Assembly (NCBI GenBank): GCA_023974075.1 | Contig: CM043807.1 | Location: 2,505,407-2,569,406, forward strand | DNA length: 64,000 nucleotides | Source of the DNA: Chaenocephalus aceratus | Lineage: Eukaryota; Chordata; Actinopteri; Perciformes; Channichthyidae | Direction: 5' to 3' | Shown here: positions 1 to 11,779 of the stretch, one piece after another | How positions within the stretch are numbered: position 1 is the stretch's first letter | How the letters are laid out: every line of letters begins with the position of its first letter | Made by a program: the position numbers and the translations under genes | The notes under the pieces: generated by a model | What the model was told of the DNA's origin: nothing | Seen by the model: the letters and a program-made list of their open reading frames with translations, nothing else | Database searches by the model: none

Positions 1-281
1 ACTCCACAAGATGGGCAGATCCATACTGCAGGATCGTTGCTTCGATACCGACAAGCTTAAACATACCCCGCCTTTTCCAGTTTTGCAATATCAACTTCTA
101 ATAAACTAATTTTCTGGGTATTTTGAAAGAGGTCAAAAATCTTTTTTACAATTGCAACGTTCTGTCTTAATATGAGAACCCACAACCCGCCAGTTAAAGA
201 CGAACACACCCCCTCACAGCCACATCTCCTATGGGTGTTTCTGGCCTAAACATTATAGAGTCAGCTGAGGCCCCAGTTCAA

Positions 282-282
<1 letters not shown>

Positions 283-355
<73 letters not shown>
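283..355. repeat. (CA)n microsatellite
   Basis: An almost pure CA dinucleotide array of about 36 units, with one CC interruption near 317. It is the first of about a dozen CA/TG arrays in the window. Confidence 0.97.
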
Positions 356-357
<2 letters not shown>

Positions 358-1436
358 AGCTTGACGAGGGATAATTGTGTCATAAGTCAGTAAGCACAGC
401 TGTTGGCAAGGTCAAGTTTCATTTATGAACGCACGTCACCAAGTTTTGTCTGTTTTTTTCTAATCTGTCTGTATTCCTGCTGCTCTTCCCTCCCTCTCTC
501 AGCTGTCCTGTACCTGTCTCCGCCCCCCTCTCCTGTTCTGCATGGTTGGGCTTCAGGAGTGTTTGTGCCCTTCAATGAATATGAATGAAAGCGTTGGATA
601 TTGTATGAAAATGAAGTGTTTATTTGCAGGCTCTCTGGTGGCAGGAGGTAGTGTGAGGAGGGAATAAGCTGCTCTGTGCTCAATAGGATTCAGGTCAGTG
701 AGAGGCTGTGGCCAAACACATCCGTCACAGCTGCAGAGAACCTTCTGGAGTCTGGAGCCACTCTGATTCTTTAAACTGGGTTTTGCTGGTTCTATTCAAT
801 CATATGTTTTTGTGCTGTGTTTTGTGGTCTCTTTTGAGAAGGAAAGGACAAAACAACGAAATGCAGAAAACGAATGAAAGGCAGGAGGAAGGAAGAGAGG
901 AAGGTAACGGATGAAGGAAATAGTAAGGAAAGATGTGAGGAAGGAACGGAATCAAAAAAGACGCCTAGAAGAGCACAGAGAACGGAAGATAATGAGCGGA
1001 ATAAGAAAGTATTTACAGCTACTTACTGTAGATGTCAGGGATTGAATCCAGAAGACAGGGAAAGGAAGCACACATAGGGAAGCAAAGGAGGCGAGACTGA
1101 TGAAAGGAAAGAAGAGAATACATCACATGGAGAAAAGGTATTACACGGGAAAGATGAACATGATGCAGACAAAGGAGATTTTGTTTACGACCGGCAACTC
1201 AGACGGATATAAGAACTAAGAACAATGAGTACGGTCAAATAAGGAAGGTGGAGGAAATGGCTCAGGAGCCAAAATGCTTATTTTGTCATTGCTTGTTCTA
1301 TTATTATCAATATTTGTTTACACCGCATAATCGTAATAGGTAACATCCGGCAAATATCACATGGGTGAGGTGCAAGGTGGTTTAGTTACCTGGTGTGGGA
1401 TGGGCTTGTGTGGAAAGACACTGAGCGTGAGTGGAC
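356..1436. other. Intergenic/intronic stretch with purine-rich tract
   Basis: No gene is recognised here. From about 835 to 1260 the + strand is strongly purine-rich, with many GGAAGG and GAAAG runs. This keeps several frames open by composition alone, so the short reading frames across it are not supported as genes. Confidence 0.6.
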
Positions 1437-1481
1437 CGTGTGTGTGTGTGGTGCGTGCGTGTGTGTGTGTGTGTGTGTGTG
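1437..1481. repeat. (TG)n microsatellite
   Basis: A TG array interrupted by GTGCGTGCG. It explains the repetitive Cys/Val and His/Thr reading frames on the two strands. Confidence 0.95.
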
Positions 1482-1679
1482 CAGGCTCAGTGCTGAAATG
1501 TCACTGCAGTTTGGAAAGCATTGACAGCAGCAGATGGTCCAGGCTGAGCCAAAGTGTCTGAGAGTCCAGATATTAGACAGTACCAAACTGTACTCGCACA
1601 CAGCCAGCTGCAACATGGCTGTGTGCATTTAGGAGGGAGATACTCGGTGTTTCTCTTTGACTCTCTTCAACACCATTGT

Positions 1680-2220
1680 CAGTGGTGGAAAGTAACTACA
1701 GTAAGTAAATGTACTCAAGTAGTGTACTGTACATTGTTACGGTACATGTACTTCATTTTATGATACTACTCTACTCCACTACATGTTGGCAGCATATATT
1801 GTACTTTTTACTCACTACAATTATTTGACAACATTAGTTACCTTTACAGGTTTAAATTATTAATACAACATTTGATTATACAACATGATGTACTATCATG
1901 GATGGAGATGCCTGGCAGGATATACAGTCATTCATTTATCTCATACTTCACTAGCTACAACATGAAAATGATACACATGAATGCATCACATTTGTTGTAA
2001 CATATATTCATTCTAATGTGTGCATAGATGATGTAACATGTATACTCGTTTTGCATCACTCATTTTAAACCAGTGATATCATAATCTAAAATGAATATAA
2101 TAAGAACGTGATTTGGTACTTCAATATATATTGCTGCACATATTTTGTACTTTTACAGAGTAACATTTTGAATGTGAGTATCTCTATACTGCAGTAATCT
2201 AAGGATGTCTTCCACCTCTG
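1680..2220. mobile_element. hAT-type MITE, TACT-rich family
   Basis: A 541-bp non-autonomous element. The left end reads CAGTGGTGGAAAGTAAC, and the right end TCTTCCACCTCTG is its inverted counterpart. The flanks carry an 8-bp target duplication with one mismatch (accattgt at 1672-1679, cccattgt at 2221-2228), the size typical of hAT insertions. The interior is AT-rich with many TACTTTTAC/AGTAC motifs and no coding capacity. Relatives lie near 6.7, 24.5, 32.9, 48.4 and 52.9 kb. Confidence 0.8.
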
Positions 2221-2281
2221 CCCATTGTTCAGAGGGGGATTCAACGGCCTGGCAGTTTAGCATTGGATCCTGAAAAGCCCT

Positions 2282-2716
2282 ATAAAAATACAATGTATTA
2301 TTATTATTATTATTATACTGACAGGTATCAGATCTTGCTGTGTAAAATAATCTTCCTGAGAGGTGTCACTTGTGATGTAGTCTGTGTGGTCTACAGTGAA
2401 TGTATTCCTGACAGCAACAGGTGATAAGAATCAAAGGTTCCCGTAGGATTCCATAGAAAATGCATGCGGGTCATTTTTGACCCCCTTATGGAAGCTTGGG
2501 GTAGTGATACAACAACTACAATTTTAAAATGTAAAAAATGTAAATTACAATTTTGAATGGCATGATATCCAAAACATGTTTTTTGAGGAATAGCTGGAAT
2601 ATGAAATGATAACATTTTTTAATTACAAAGATATTCAAGAAAACTACCTCACCGGGTCAAAGAAGACCCACTCCAAGACACTTTCTGCATGCTCCTTTTT
2701 AACCTGTTAAACCCGG
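2282..2716. repeat. Unclassified AT-rich repeat with GGGTCA inverted motifs
   Basis: A TTA/ATT trinucleotide run lies at about 2297-2316. GCGGGTCATTTTTGACCC at 2466-2483 and CCGGGTCAAAGAAGACCC at 2653-2670 are similar hairpin-like motifs about 190 bp apart. This looks like part of a dispersed DNA repeat, but I found no termini or target duplication. Confidence 0.35.
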
Positions 2717-2761
2717 GGGTTTTCTTCACGAAACTGTGTCTCAGGGCTTCTTAACATTTAA

Positions 2762-3718
2762 TAATAATAATAATAATTTCAATTTATATAGCGCCTTTCA
2801 CGAAACCCAAGGACGCTTTACAATGGGAAGTAACAAAACAAAAGGTAATAAATCATACAGAGCAATAGCAGGAAATAAGTGACTGTATATTAGTTGAGGC
2901 CAAAGGCCTGAGTGAACAGATGGTGTTTGAGGTGTTCTTTGAAGGTGTCCAGAGTGTCTGCACTCCTGATTGCAGAGGGCAGAGGATTCCAGAGGGTGGG
3001 GGCTGCGACACTGAAGGCTCTGTTGCCAAATGTTTTCAGCTTGGAGCGCTGGATGGAGAGCAGCCCTTTGTCAGAGGACCGCAGGTGACGAGAGGGGTTG
3101 TAGGGCTGAAGGAGGTCAGAGACGTATGGAGGGGCTAGGGAGTGGAGAGATGTGTAGGTAGCAGGAGGAGTCTGTACTGGATGCGTGACTTGACCGGGAG
3201 CCAGTGAAGGTGGATGAGGGTAGGGGTGATGTGTTGCCAGGGCTTAGTGTGTGCGAGGAGCCTGGCTGCAGAGTTTCTGGACGTACTGGAGCCTGTCCAG
3301 GGCTTAGTGCGGGTGACCCCGAACAGAACTCCATTGCAGTAGTCAAGACGAGAGGAGATGAAGGTATGCATTAATGTTTCTGCAACGGGGTCGGGGAGAG
3401 AGCGCCGGAGTCTGGAGATGTTTCGTAGGTGAAAGAAAGCAGTTTTGACAGAAGACCTGATGTGGGAGTTGAAGGTGAGGCTAGAGTCCAGAGTGACGCC
3501 CAGGCTGCGAGCCTCAGGGAAGGGTGGATGGTGAGGAGCCTCCAACCTTCCGGAGCACTGTTTTTGGGGCCACAACCATGAGCTCTGTTTTGTTTTTGTT
3601 GAGTTTAAGTAGATGTGTTGACATCCAGGCGTGGATGTCGCGGAGGCAGTTGACAAGTGACAGTGGGGGTAGCTGGGATGATGGATTGGTACTGATGTAG
3701 AGTTGGGTGTACCTATGA
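2762..3718 (-). mobile_element. 5'-truncated L2-like LINE, ORF2 C-terminus and 3'UTR
   Basis: Read on the minus strand this is the 3' third of a non-LTR retrotransposon. The ORF2 C-terminal part is recognisable from SLGVTLDSSLTFNSHI, SRLDYCNG and IHLHWLPVKSRIQYRLLLL. The tail of the protein (SRHLRSSDKGLL, LWNPLPSAIRS) lies in other frames down to about 2905, and the 3' end reads AAGCGTCCTTGGGTTTCGTG, then GGCGCTATATAAAT and an (ATT)n tail at 2759-2775. These are features of L2-type fish LINEs. No YADD catalytic core is present. Frame shifts near 3530 and 3170 show it is dead. Confidence 0.9.
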
Positions 3719-6687
3719 ATGTGTCATACCTACTTAACGGGAAGGAACTCAGCTAACTGACGATATGAACCATTTTTTACCGAGAAAAAAAAACACAAGT
3801 CTCACAAGAAGCGTCTAAATGAGCCCTGAGCGGAAAAATGCTAACGCACAGAAGTGCACAGAACTCACGGTAGAAATACTTTATTACTTCTGCACAAACA
3901 AGATATCAGCTAGAAAGATGAGATTCTAGAAATAGAAGTATCATCACTGTGCAATCAAACCTCGTGGCAGGGGAAGCAAACCCAGACCTCACACGACGTA
4001 GCTCTACGGAGCAAAACGGGACGTTATTCTGATCAAAAGTCGTGTCCAATGGCATTACAACGACAACAACGCTGCTGAAGGTTCATCCAATGTGTCTGAA
4101 TGAATGATCAATTGTTATGCTGTGCTTGTAGTATAATCTCCTGATTATGTCTTTTAATTGTTTTTGTCAAACATATTATTATTTTAGAGAATTTGTTTTA
4201 GTGTTTTATGGAAAAGTGTTTGTACGGACCCCTTTGAAAGCAACCACTAATTACCTTGTTTTATTGCATAGAAAACATCCATATGTTCTATTCTTAAGAA
4301 TGGCCCATGACACCGACCCGGCCAGCTGAAGAACCCTGTGATGCTCTCCAGCATTGACCTCTGCACAGCCCCCCCATGTGACCCTCTGTGACCCGCCTCT
4401 GTGTTTCGACATTAAACCTTCCAGTCAGTTTTTAATTAGCTTCCTTTTTTCCAAGGGGAAACGTAAAATGAACAAGTCCTTTAGTGTCCTCACATTATGC
4501 AGCCTCCTCTCATTATCTAGCGCGCACACTCTTTCTAGTTTAGTAGGTAGATAGTTTATATGTTATACTTTATTGTACTGTCATATACTTTCTATCTTTA
4601 CTGCTCTGGGAACCAGTAAAATGGAAAATGGCGATCCATCAACCCCCCCCCCCCTCTCCCACCTCCTGTAGCGTCTCGTCTGCATTTCCCTTTATAGATC
4701 GGAGGCACTTCCTTTCTGCTGATGTCAGGAAGTGTGTTTTGGGGCGATGTGACTGCTTAACTCCCGCTCTCTTTCGATGAGCCACAGGAAGTGATTATGT
4801 CTCATCTCTCAGCAGCAAAATGATATTATTTTATAAAGCATTTTTGATGTTTGATTCAATTAGTTTTTAATTAATTTAATTAAAAAACATACATGTGGAT
4901 TGAATAATTATATTTGCATTCAAGTTGATAGATTTATAAACTCCTCTCTTGAGCTCAGATCTCCCTCAGGTCTTACAACATGTTCAGGATCGGCACACAT
5001 CCTAATCTGTCTCGCCCGCGTGTAACCTTAGCGTGGAAGCTAGCTGCGTCGTCCTTGCAGACTCGCTCAGCACCGTCACTGTCAAGTTCTTCCGGGTTGT
5101 GGCCTATATTCAGTGTTTGCTTGGACAACTCAGATTCTTTCTTTTGTCTTTATTTTCTGCTCAGACTTTTGCGTCAGATTCTCATCAGGTGAAAACCTTC
5201 AAACACAGAGGACAAACAAATGTTAGTTCACATGCAAATACAATCAGAAACAGTTTCTATGCCTCGTTGCATTGTTTCTAATAATGATTCAGTCACATTC
5301 CTGCCTTTTCAGGGTATTATCTTTCAAATGATAAATTGTGACTTATTTTACAAACATCATTAACTTAAATGAATTAATAAGAAAGTATCTTTCTCTACTT
5401 GAAACCAAGCAACCCCAGAACAGCTCCACTGAACACCATCTGTGCCGTCTAAGACCTCCACCAACGAACCACGCGGCGTAACAAAGACGAACAGGTGGTG
5501 GGAACGCTGATGCAGCACGACATTCTGTATTATTCCGCCGGGTTATTTTGCGCCACATTCCACATCGCAGAAACTCCGTTCAAACATCAAAAACGTTCAG
5601 CTCGGTCGGGAGTCGATGGCTATTACTTTTCTCATTCATAACTTTCATAATTCCAGAGGTACATCCCATAATGCATCACATTTTTAACCATTGAAGTCAA
5701 TGGAGAAAATCTTCAAACTTCAACAAATCCTCATGCGACCTCAAACTGCTAACTGTTCATTCAGACTTTCACTCAGAAACCTCATTCCAACATTAAAATG
5801 TTTCACATCTTTCTGGCATTATTCGTGTAAAACAACTTTTAAATCTGATTCTTACTTTTAGAGATATTAAACATTGTTCAGACCGTTCTATGTTGCATAT
5901 TGGAGTATTTTTGGAGAGATGGTTTAAGCAGAGCTGTGTGAGTCACCTCTTTCTCACGTGCTGCATCACCAGAAGTCCCATTGTGTTGTTGTTTACACCT
6001 TTTAAGAAGTACATTTCATTTAAATGCAAATAGGTGTTTAGTAGGTTGCCATTGGAAGCCTTGAATGAATAAAGAATGCTCTGAGAAATAATGCCTACTT
6101 TAGCTCAGCCAAATGTTAGTGAACAGTAAAGCAATGACTTGTTCACTAGGAAGTAGTGGAAGGGATTGGAATCAGGAATAACAATAGATACTGATAATAT
6201 TCCACTGACTGACTCCAACCAGCGTCTCTGCACCAACTGGAACCAGTCACACCAGCAGGTCTCCCACATAGAGCCATGTGATGGAACTGATCACACAACA
6301 AGCACAGCTTACAGCTGACTGCTATCTTCTGTTTCCCTTCAAAGTGCATGAAGTTATAAAAACTCATCAGATATCTGAACAGATAGACATGTAATGAAGC
6401 GATGCAGGAATACTATCCTCAGAAACAGCAGGGTGCCGCAGACTGCTTTGCTACTCAGAGACCTCCACACGTGTGTGTCAGAGTCCAGCAGAGTCCGACT
6501 GTCCTCACAGCTGATCTGCTCCAAGTCTTCTTCGTGTGACTGAGCCTGACACCGCCCTCCACACTGAGGGCTCCATGTTGGATTGATCTCACTCCGCTGA
6601 GAGGGAGTTCTTCATGGCTGAAGAGCTTCTGAGGACATGGGGCGTGTTTTTTAATGTTGAGAGGAAATCAAAACTCCTATGCAAGGC
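3719..6687. other. Intronic sequence, no gene recognised
   Basis: No exon with convincing splice sites was seen. The part 5575-5890 (containing CATTGAAGTCAATGG at 5689-5703) resembles a dispersed fish repeat, but no ends could be defined. Short homopolymers such as the C run at about 4645-4655 are present. Confidence 0.5.
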
Positions 6688-7201
6688 AGTGGTTTACTTT
6701 AGTACAAGTACAAATAACACATTGTAAAAATACTATTTCAAGTAAAGTACTGCATTGAGATTAAGTAAAGGTGTTGTAAGTACGATTATTAAAAAGACTT
6801 AGGAGTAAAAGTACTTGAAAAAACTCAAAAATATAAAATATTTAGAAATATTTTAGGCAAAGCAGCAAATCTTCACATTTAAAAAGCTGGAACTGTGAAA
6901 TATCATTCATCAAAAGTCAAATGGCTGCCAATTGATTTGACTTAAACAACTCATTGTTTTCGGTTACTTGCATATCATTTTGGATGGTGTCATCGATACC
7001 AAATCATCATCATTAAAAGTGTTTGTGTGTCAACATCTGCATTTATACAGTAACTGTAAAATACATGTAGTGGAGTCAACAGTAACAAACCTGGCTTCCA
7101 ACATTTGGTACAGTACAAGTATAAAGTGATATAAAATAGTACCTCAGATGTGAACTTAATTAGAGTACTTGAGTAAATGTACTCAGTTACTCTCCACCAC
7201 T
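6688..7201. mobile_element. TACT-rich MITE, same family as 1680-2220
   Basis: The left end contains CAGTGGTTTACTTTAGTACAA. The right end ACTCAGTTACTCTCCACCACT is its degenerate inverse. The interior repeats AGTAC and TAAGTAAAGG motifs. No clean target duplication is visible, so the boundaries are approximate. Confidence 0.65.
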
Positions 7202-8394
7202 CACAGTGATAATCACTGCAACGAGCTGTAATGGGGAAAGTACAGGGTCTAAAGTGTTAGCAATAGAAATGTTAACAAGTCATCTATCATCTAAAGTGGT
7301 ACCATGTGTTAGAAAAGCAACTCCAATCTATACTCTGGAGGCCGACTGCTGTTTCCGCTTTTATAAACAGGTTGCAGCGCAGATTTCCTCTGAGAAAAGA
7401 AGCTTGTCTGGAGCACGTCCAGCGGCCCACCCCTCTGAAATGGAACCTGCTCTCAGTGTTGCTGCAGCAGCAGGGTGTGGAGCAGATATGAGTGGAGGGG
7501 GGTTGCCCAGCCACCTCGATGTATATCAAAGACAAGCAGCAGGGCAGCCTGTGCACGAACAGGAAAGAGGAAAGTGAAGGTGTGAAAGCAATAACCCAGA
7601 GGCTTGCTGGGTAATTCTCCGTCCTCTCTCTGTGCGGAGACCTTCACTTAGTCACCTCAATTATACTGTGCCGCCGCTCTAATCTGGGCCTCCATCCGCT
7701 GCACACACCTTGATGGAACGCAATTCCACACTCATGTCTATGGGAGTCATCGCATCGGGGGGGAGGGAGGGGAGGGGGGGGGGGGGTTACACTGGAAACA
7801 ATGCTCCAAAACAAGTGAAAGATCATGAGAACAAGGTAGTAGTTAAGTTGAAAGCAATCATATTAAGTTGAACCACATTTTTATGCAATATTGACATCTG
7901 CTGACATCATACGTTTAATTAAATTCAACCGTAGGATGATATCGAGGTGACTATTAGATGCACCATGTATCATTGTAAAACAAAACGACCCTCTGCTTTA
8001 GTTATTGGTCCTTTAACGACATCAAACAGATCTTACTTTAACAGCTTATCAGTCAGTGAGATTTGATGGTGATTTATATATTTGTCGATAGTCACATAGG
8101 AATCCTGGATGTATAAAGGGGTCCTGTGGGGGGGAAGGTCTGGGTAATGTTTTTATTTAAATGGTTATTTAGGTAGCCAACTAAGATACCTAAAGCACCA
8201 GAGACATGCATGTTGGTTAACGTTTGGAATATGATCATTGTCTTGAGTTTTAAACCAGATTATAAAGGGTGTTAAAGTCAATCGAAGACAACAGGAGGGT
8301 TTGAGTGATTATGTCTTATGTCAAGTGTAAAGACATTCTGACTAAAGTTAAACACATTGTCTTGGCAAACATTTCGAGTTTTTGCAGTTGTTTG
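7202..8394. other. Intronic sequence with G-rich run
   Basis: No gene is recognised. At 7757-7786 the + strand carries four or more closely spaced G runs (GGGGGGGAGGGAGGGGAGG followed by about 14 G), a possible G-quadruplex former. Confidence 0.5.
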
Positions 8395-8420
8395 GTGTGC
8401 GTGCATGCGTGCGTGTGTCT

Positions 8421-8452
<32 letters not shown>

Positions 8453-8518
8453 GTTGTGGGTGCGTGTGTGTGTGTGTGTGTGTGTGTTGTGTGTGTGTGT
8501 GTGTGTGTTTGTGTGTGC
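8395..8518. repeat. (TG)n imperfect microsatellite
   Basis: A TG array with GC and TT interruptions. It ends about 125 bp upstream of the ca10 exon acceptor and so lies in the immediate upstream intron. Confidence 0.93.
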
Positions 8519-8642
8519 AGTCGTACCAGAAGGTGTGCAGTGCGTTTGGAAATGGCGTCTGAGGCAGGTCTGCGTGTGTGCGTTCGTGTCTGACGTTCAG
8601 AATAGTGGACTGATGTCCCTGCTCTGTTTTCTCTCCTCACAG

Positions 8643-8717
8643 CACAACCCATGCGCCGAAGATTCACGACGGATGGTGGGCATACAAGGAGGTGGTGCAG
8701 GGGGAGCTTTGTTCCAG
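8643..8717 (+). CDS. ca10: Internal exon of carbonic anhydrase-related protein X, with a 1-base frame break
   Basis: This is the only host coding exon I can identify. A pyrimidine-rich acceptor ends in CAG at 8640-8642 and a GTGAGT donor starts at 8718. After one leading base the exon encodes TTHA then PKIHDGWWAYKEVVQG. CA10 proteins carry PKIHEGWWAYKEVVQG followed by SFVP just after the signal peptide. CA11 differs in this stretch, so CA10 is the better match; the fish a or b paralogue cannot be told apart. CA10 is a secreted, catalytically inactive carbonic anhydrase relative known as a neurexin ligand. The G run at 8700-8704 has one base more than the expected frame. As written the exon ends ELCS; with one G fewer it would end SFVP and meet the donor in phase 1, as expected for this family. 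The signal-peptide exon and downstream exons were not found, so introns extend on both sides. The extra G could be a sequencing error, an allele or decay. Confidence 0.85.
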
Positions 8718-10683
8718 GTGAGTCTGAACACTCTGCAGCCGGCTGGTTCCATCAGAATACTCATTTCCCTGGAACTACATTGTGTGCTTGATCCTGATGG
8801 CGGTGCTTATTACACATTTAGAAAACACATGGGGCCACCTTGCCATCGGCATCACTTATTATCCTGACACGCTTCCACACCCTTCCCACACATGACGCTT
8901 TTTCTCCGATTGATTGACGGCAGCTCACATTTCCCTTCATCTGGCTGTGGTTCTGTGCGTCAGGCCAATTATCTCCCCAAGGTGTACAGTTTGTGCCTGG
9001 CGGAGGTGCATTGATGAAGCCTGCAGGTGGCTGTGTGTGAGAGTGTGTACATGGGTGAAGTGTGCTTATGAGTATGGGTGAAACGATTAGGAACAGAAAT
9101 GAGGAGACAGACTGAACAGAACTTTTGAACAGAAACGTTTGCAAGGACTCCCTCAGACTGAAGGTCTGATGTAAAGCTATGAGGAAGAGACTCGGGGCTA
9201 CATTTAGCTAGTATTCTGTATTTAATATCATGAAACAATAACGTTAAACCCGTTTTGTTTTTTTAAATGCACAAGTTCAGAAACTCGACATGCTCAGACC
9301 TGCACGGTGCCAGAGCACGAGGAAAACATCTGGACATTGCAGCAGAAACCAGAGATGACTGAAGGTTATTTCTTTACATTCAGCTGCTCTCCCTTGCCAA
9401 CATGTAGTCATGCTTGCCAACCTTCAGACCTCAGAAATCGGGAGCTGCTTGGTAACTGGAATAACCATGATGGAAAGATGACATCGTATTTCAGTGGCGA
9501 ACCGTGTACATCACAACTGGACCTTCTGTAGACCCCCCCCCCCCCCATCATAATGTCCATACTTTCACTGAATCGTTAAAAACAATGAAAGTGTTCTCCA
9601 CTGTCATATTCACATCCTGTACCAGTTTGAGGAAGGTTATAGTCTCCAAAGTAAGACATGATGTCAGTATCAGACAGCATTGTATTCTCTTCAGTGAACA
9701 CATGCTTCATCAATGTAAACATGTGTTTCATTGCACTTGCCTTTTGCCTTTATCAAAACTGTTCAACTTCAGCCAAGAGAAATAGCATGTTTAGTAGCTG
9801 CTTGAAAAGGTCATTGGGTTATAGTTTCATCAGGTACTCTACTACTTGTATGTGTATATTGGACACATCTACATAGCACTATTCATATCTGAAGGCAACA
9901 TGCAGCTGTTGCATCCATTAGTAAGACAGCATGCTTGTTTTTTTCAAAAATGCAGTGTCTTGGAAATAATTGAACATCAAACAGGTGTTCACTGATTAGC
10001 ATTTTTAAGAGGCATATTTTTAAAAGCAAGTGTTAATTTTGAGTGCACATTTGTATTCTATGTGGGCATGTAGACTTCAATGCTGCCTTGAACCTCTGGT
10101 GACCCTTCCTTAAAGTGAGAATGACTCAAAACCCAATGTTGGGCAAAGAGGATGCATTAATAAGGTGGTGTGACATGAGCAGCCATTACTGCTCAGTGTT
10201 AACCCCGGGAGAGACCTTACATTTTTTTTTATAGGAGGCGGAGCTAATGCCTGATCAGAATTCTACCGGAGATAAAGTTACATTTGGTTGTGATAAAACA
10301 CCATCCTGTTTAAACCACGTCAAGGATTATTTCTGAAACAGTGTGGAGCTCAAATACTTTTTCTCTGGCGGGTTTTATCACGAGGTGAGTTCCTTTTTGT
10401 ATGTCCTGCTTATTAAACACGTGTGCTCTCCAGTACGGGTTACAGAGTGTTTTAGCGAGGCTTGCTAATGTAAACAAAGACGAGATTACGTCCAAAACAC
10501 GTCAGGGCATTGTTCTGAGAGCAACTTTCTGTGAGTCCGCCACCGATTTGTAAGTAATATCGGCAGCAAATCTGTATTCCGCTCGTTGTTCACCCGTTTA
10601 AAAATATTTAGGGTACGGAGGAAAAGAGAGAGGGTTTTATTTTCTGAGGCTGCGTGAGTTCCCCGACGCACCGCGGACACATT
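8718..10683. other. Downstream intron, no gene recognised
   Basis: This follows the ca10 donor. No second exon, RNA gene or clear transposon end is seen. A C homopolymer of about 13 lies at 9533-9546. Confidence 0.5.
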
Positions 10684-10735
10684 TATGTATAAAAGACATC
10701 ACAAAGTGCATTTTGCATGATAGGTCCCCTTTAAG
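10684..10735 (-). mobile_element. MITE terminus (GGTCCCC / TGCAAAATGCACTTTG family)
   Basis: On the minus strand this reads AAAGGGGACC then ATGCAAAATGCACTTTGTGATG. It matches the + strand start of the element at 23143. The element probably extends left to about 10220, but the other end was not identified. Confidence 0.6.
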
Positions 10736-11779
10736 ATACAAGAGCAAATGTAGCTGGCAGACATGTCTAACAGGAAGTAACCCTGGGTTACGCCACGTTG
10801 CATGAATCAGCTGGTGAATCTGAACAATTTCATTTACAGCCAAAAGTGAAGATTCACGATTCAATGGTTTAAGAACTGCAGCCTCCCATGCTCCTCCAAC
10901 AGAGCAACATACCATTTGCTTAAGATATCCTCCTGGGACCCGAGGAAAGAAAGTGTCTTCATATTTCTTTCTTTTTGTAATTTCCTACCTATTTAGGGTT
11001 AAAAAACATCTTGCAATTTAGACTTTTTTTATTTTATTTTAAAATGTTACAGTATGTCCACTGTAGAGGACGTCGGGACCATATTAGTTTGAAAAGACAG
11101 CCACAATTAACAGATGGACTATGTAACGCATTATGGTTATAGAGTGATATTAACCTCTGGAGTCTAAGGGTATTTTCTCGATATTTAGATGTTTTCTTAA
11201 ATCACCTTTTAAATGTATTTCACATGGCACCCCATGTGTTACATATCAACATGTTCAGGACAATCTCTGGTCTTGCTATATATGCAAATTACTCACCTTA
11301 GAGCAAAAGCTTAATATTTGACATCCGATTTTCGGAAAATCTTCAAAACTCTTGTGAAACACAAATTGACTCATGTGATCGAATGTTTTGTGTTTCAGAT
11401 TTGGTTACCAAAGTATTAGGATCACAAAAGCAGTGAAATATTTGAATTACACTGTATATAAATGTGTAATTCATGTCTAAAATGAAAAAAATGTATTCAA
11501 ATTTTGAGTAAAATAGGTGTTTATCACTCTACTTTCAGCACAGCAGGGACTGAGAGTACATCAGGACTGAATAATGACTTCATATTACATACCAAGGTTC
11601 ATGTGATGTGTACAATACTAATTGAGCATTCAACCTTTTTTTTCAACCAAAAAATCTATTATAAATATGTTTTTTTTCAAACCAACTATTTATATAAATA
11701 TAAGAAACTGGAAAATCTAACTATTTACAATATTGAACATCAGAACTTTCAACCAACTATTCATTATAAATGTCAAGAC

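Noticed and set aside
8278..8867. 161- and 129-codon frames over the ca10 exon region
   Set aside because: They come from the TG array. The real exon is in another frame, bounded by splice sites.
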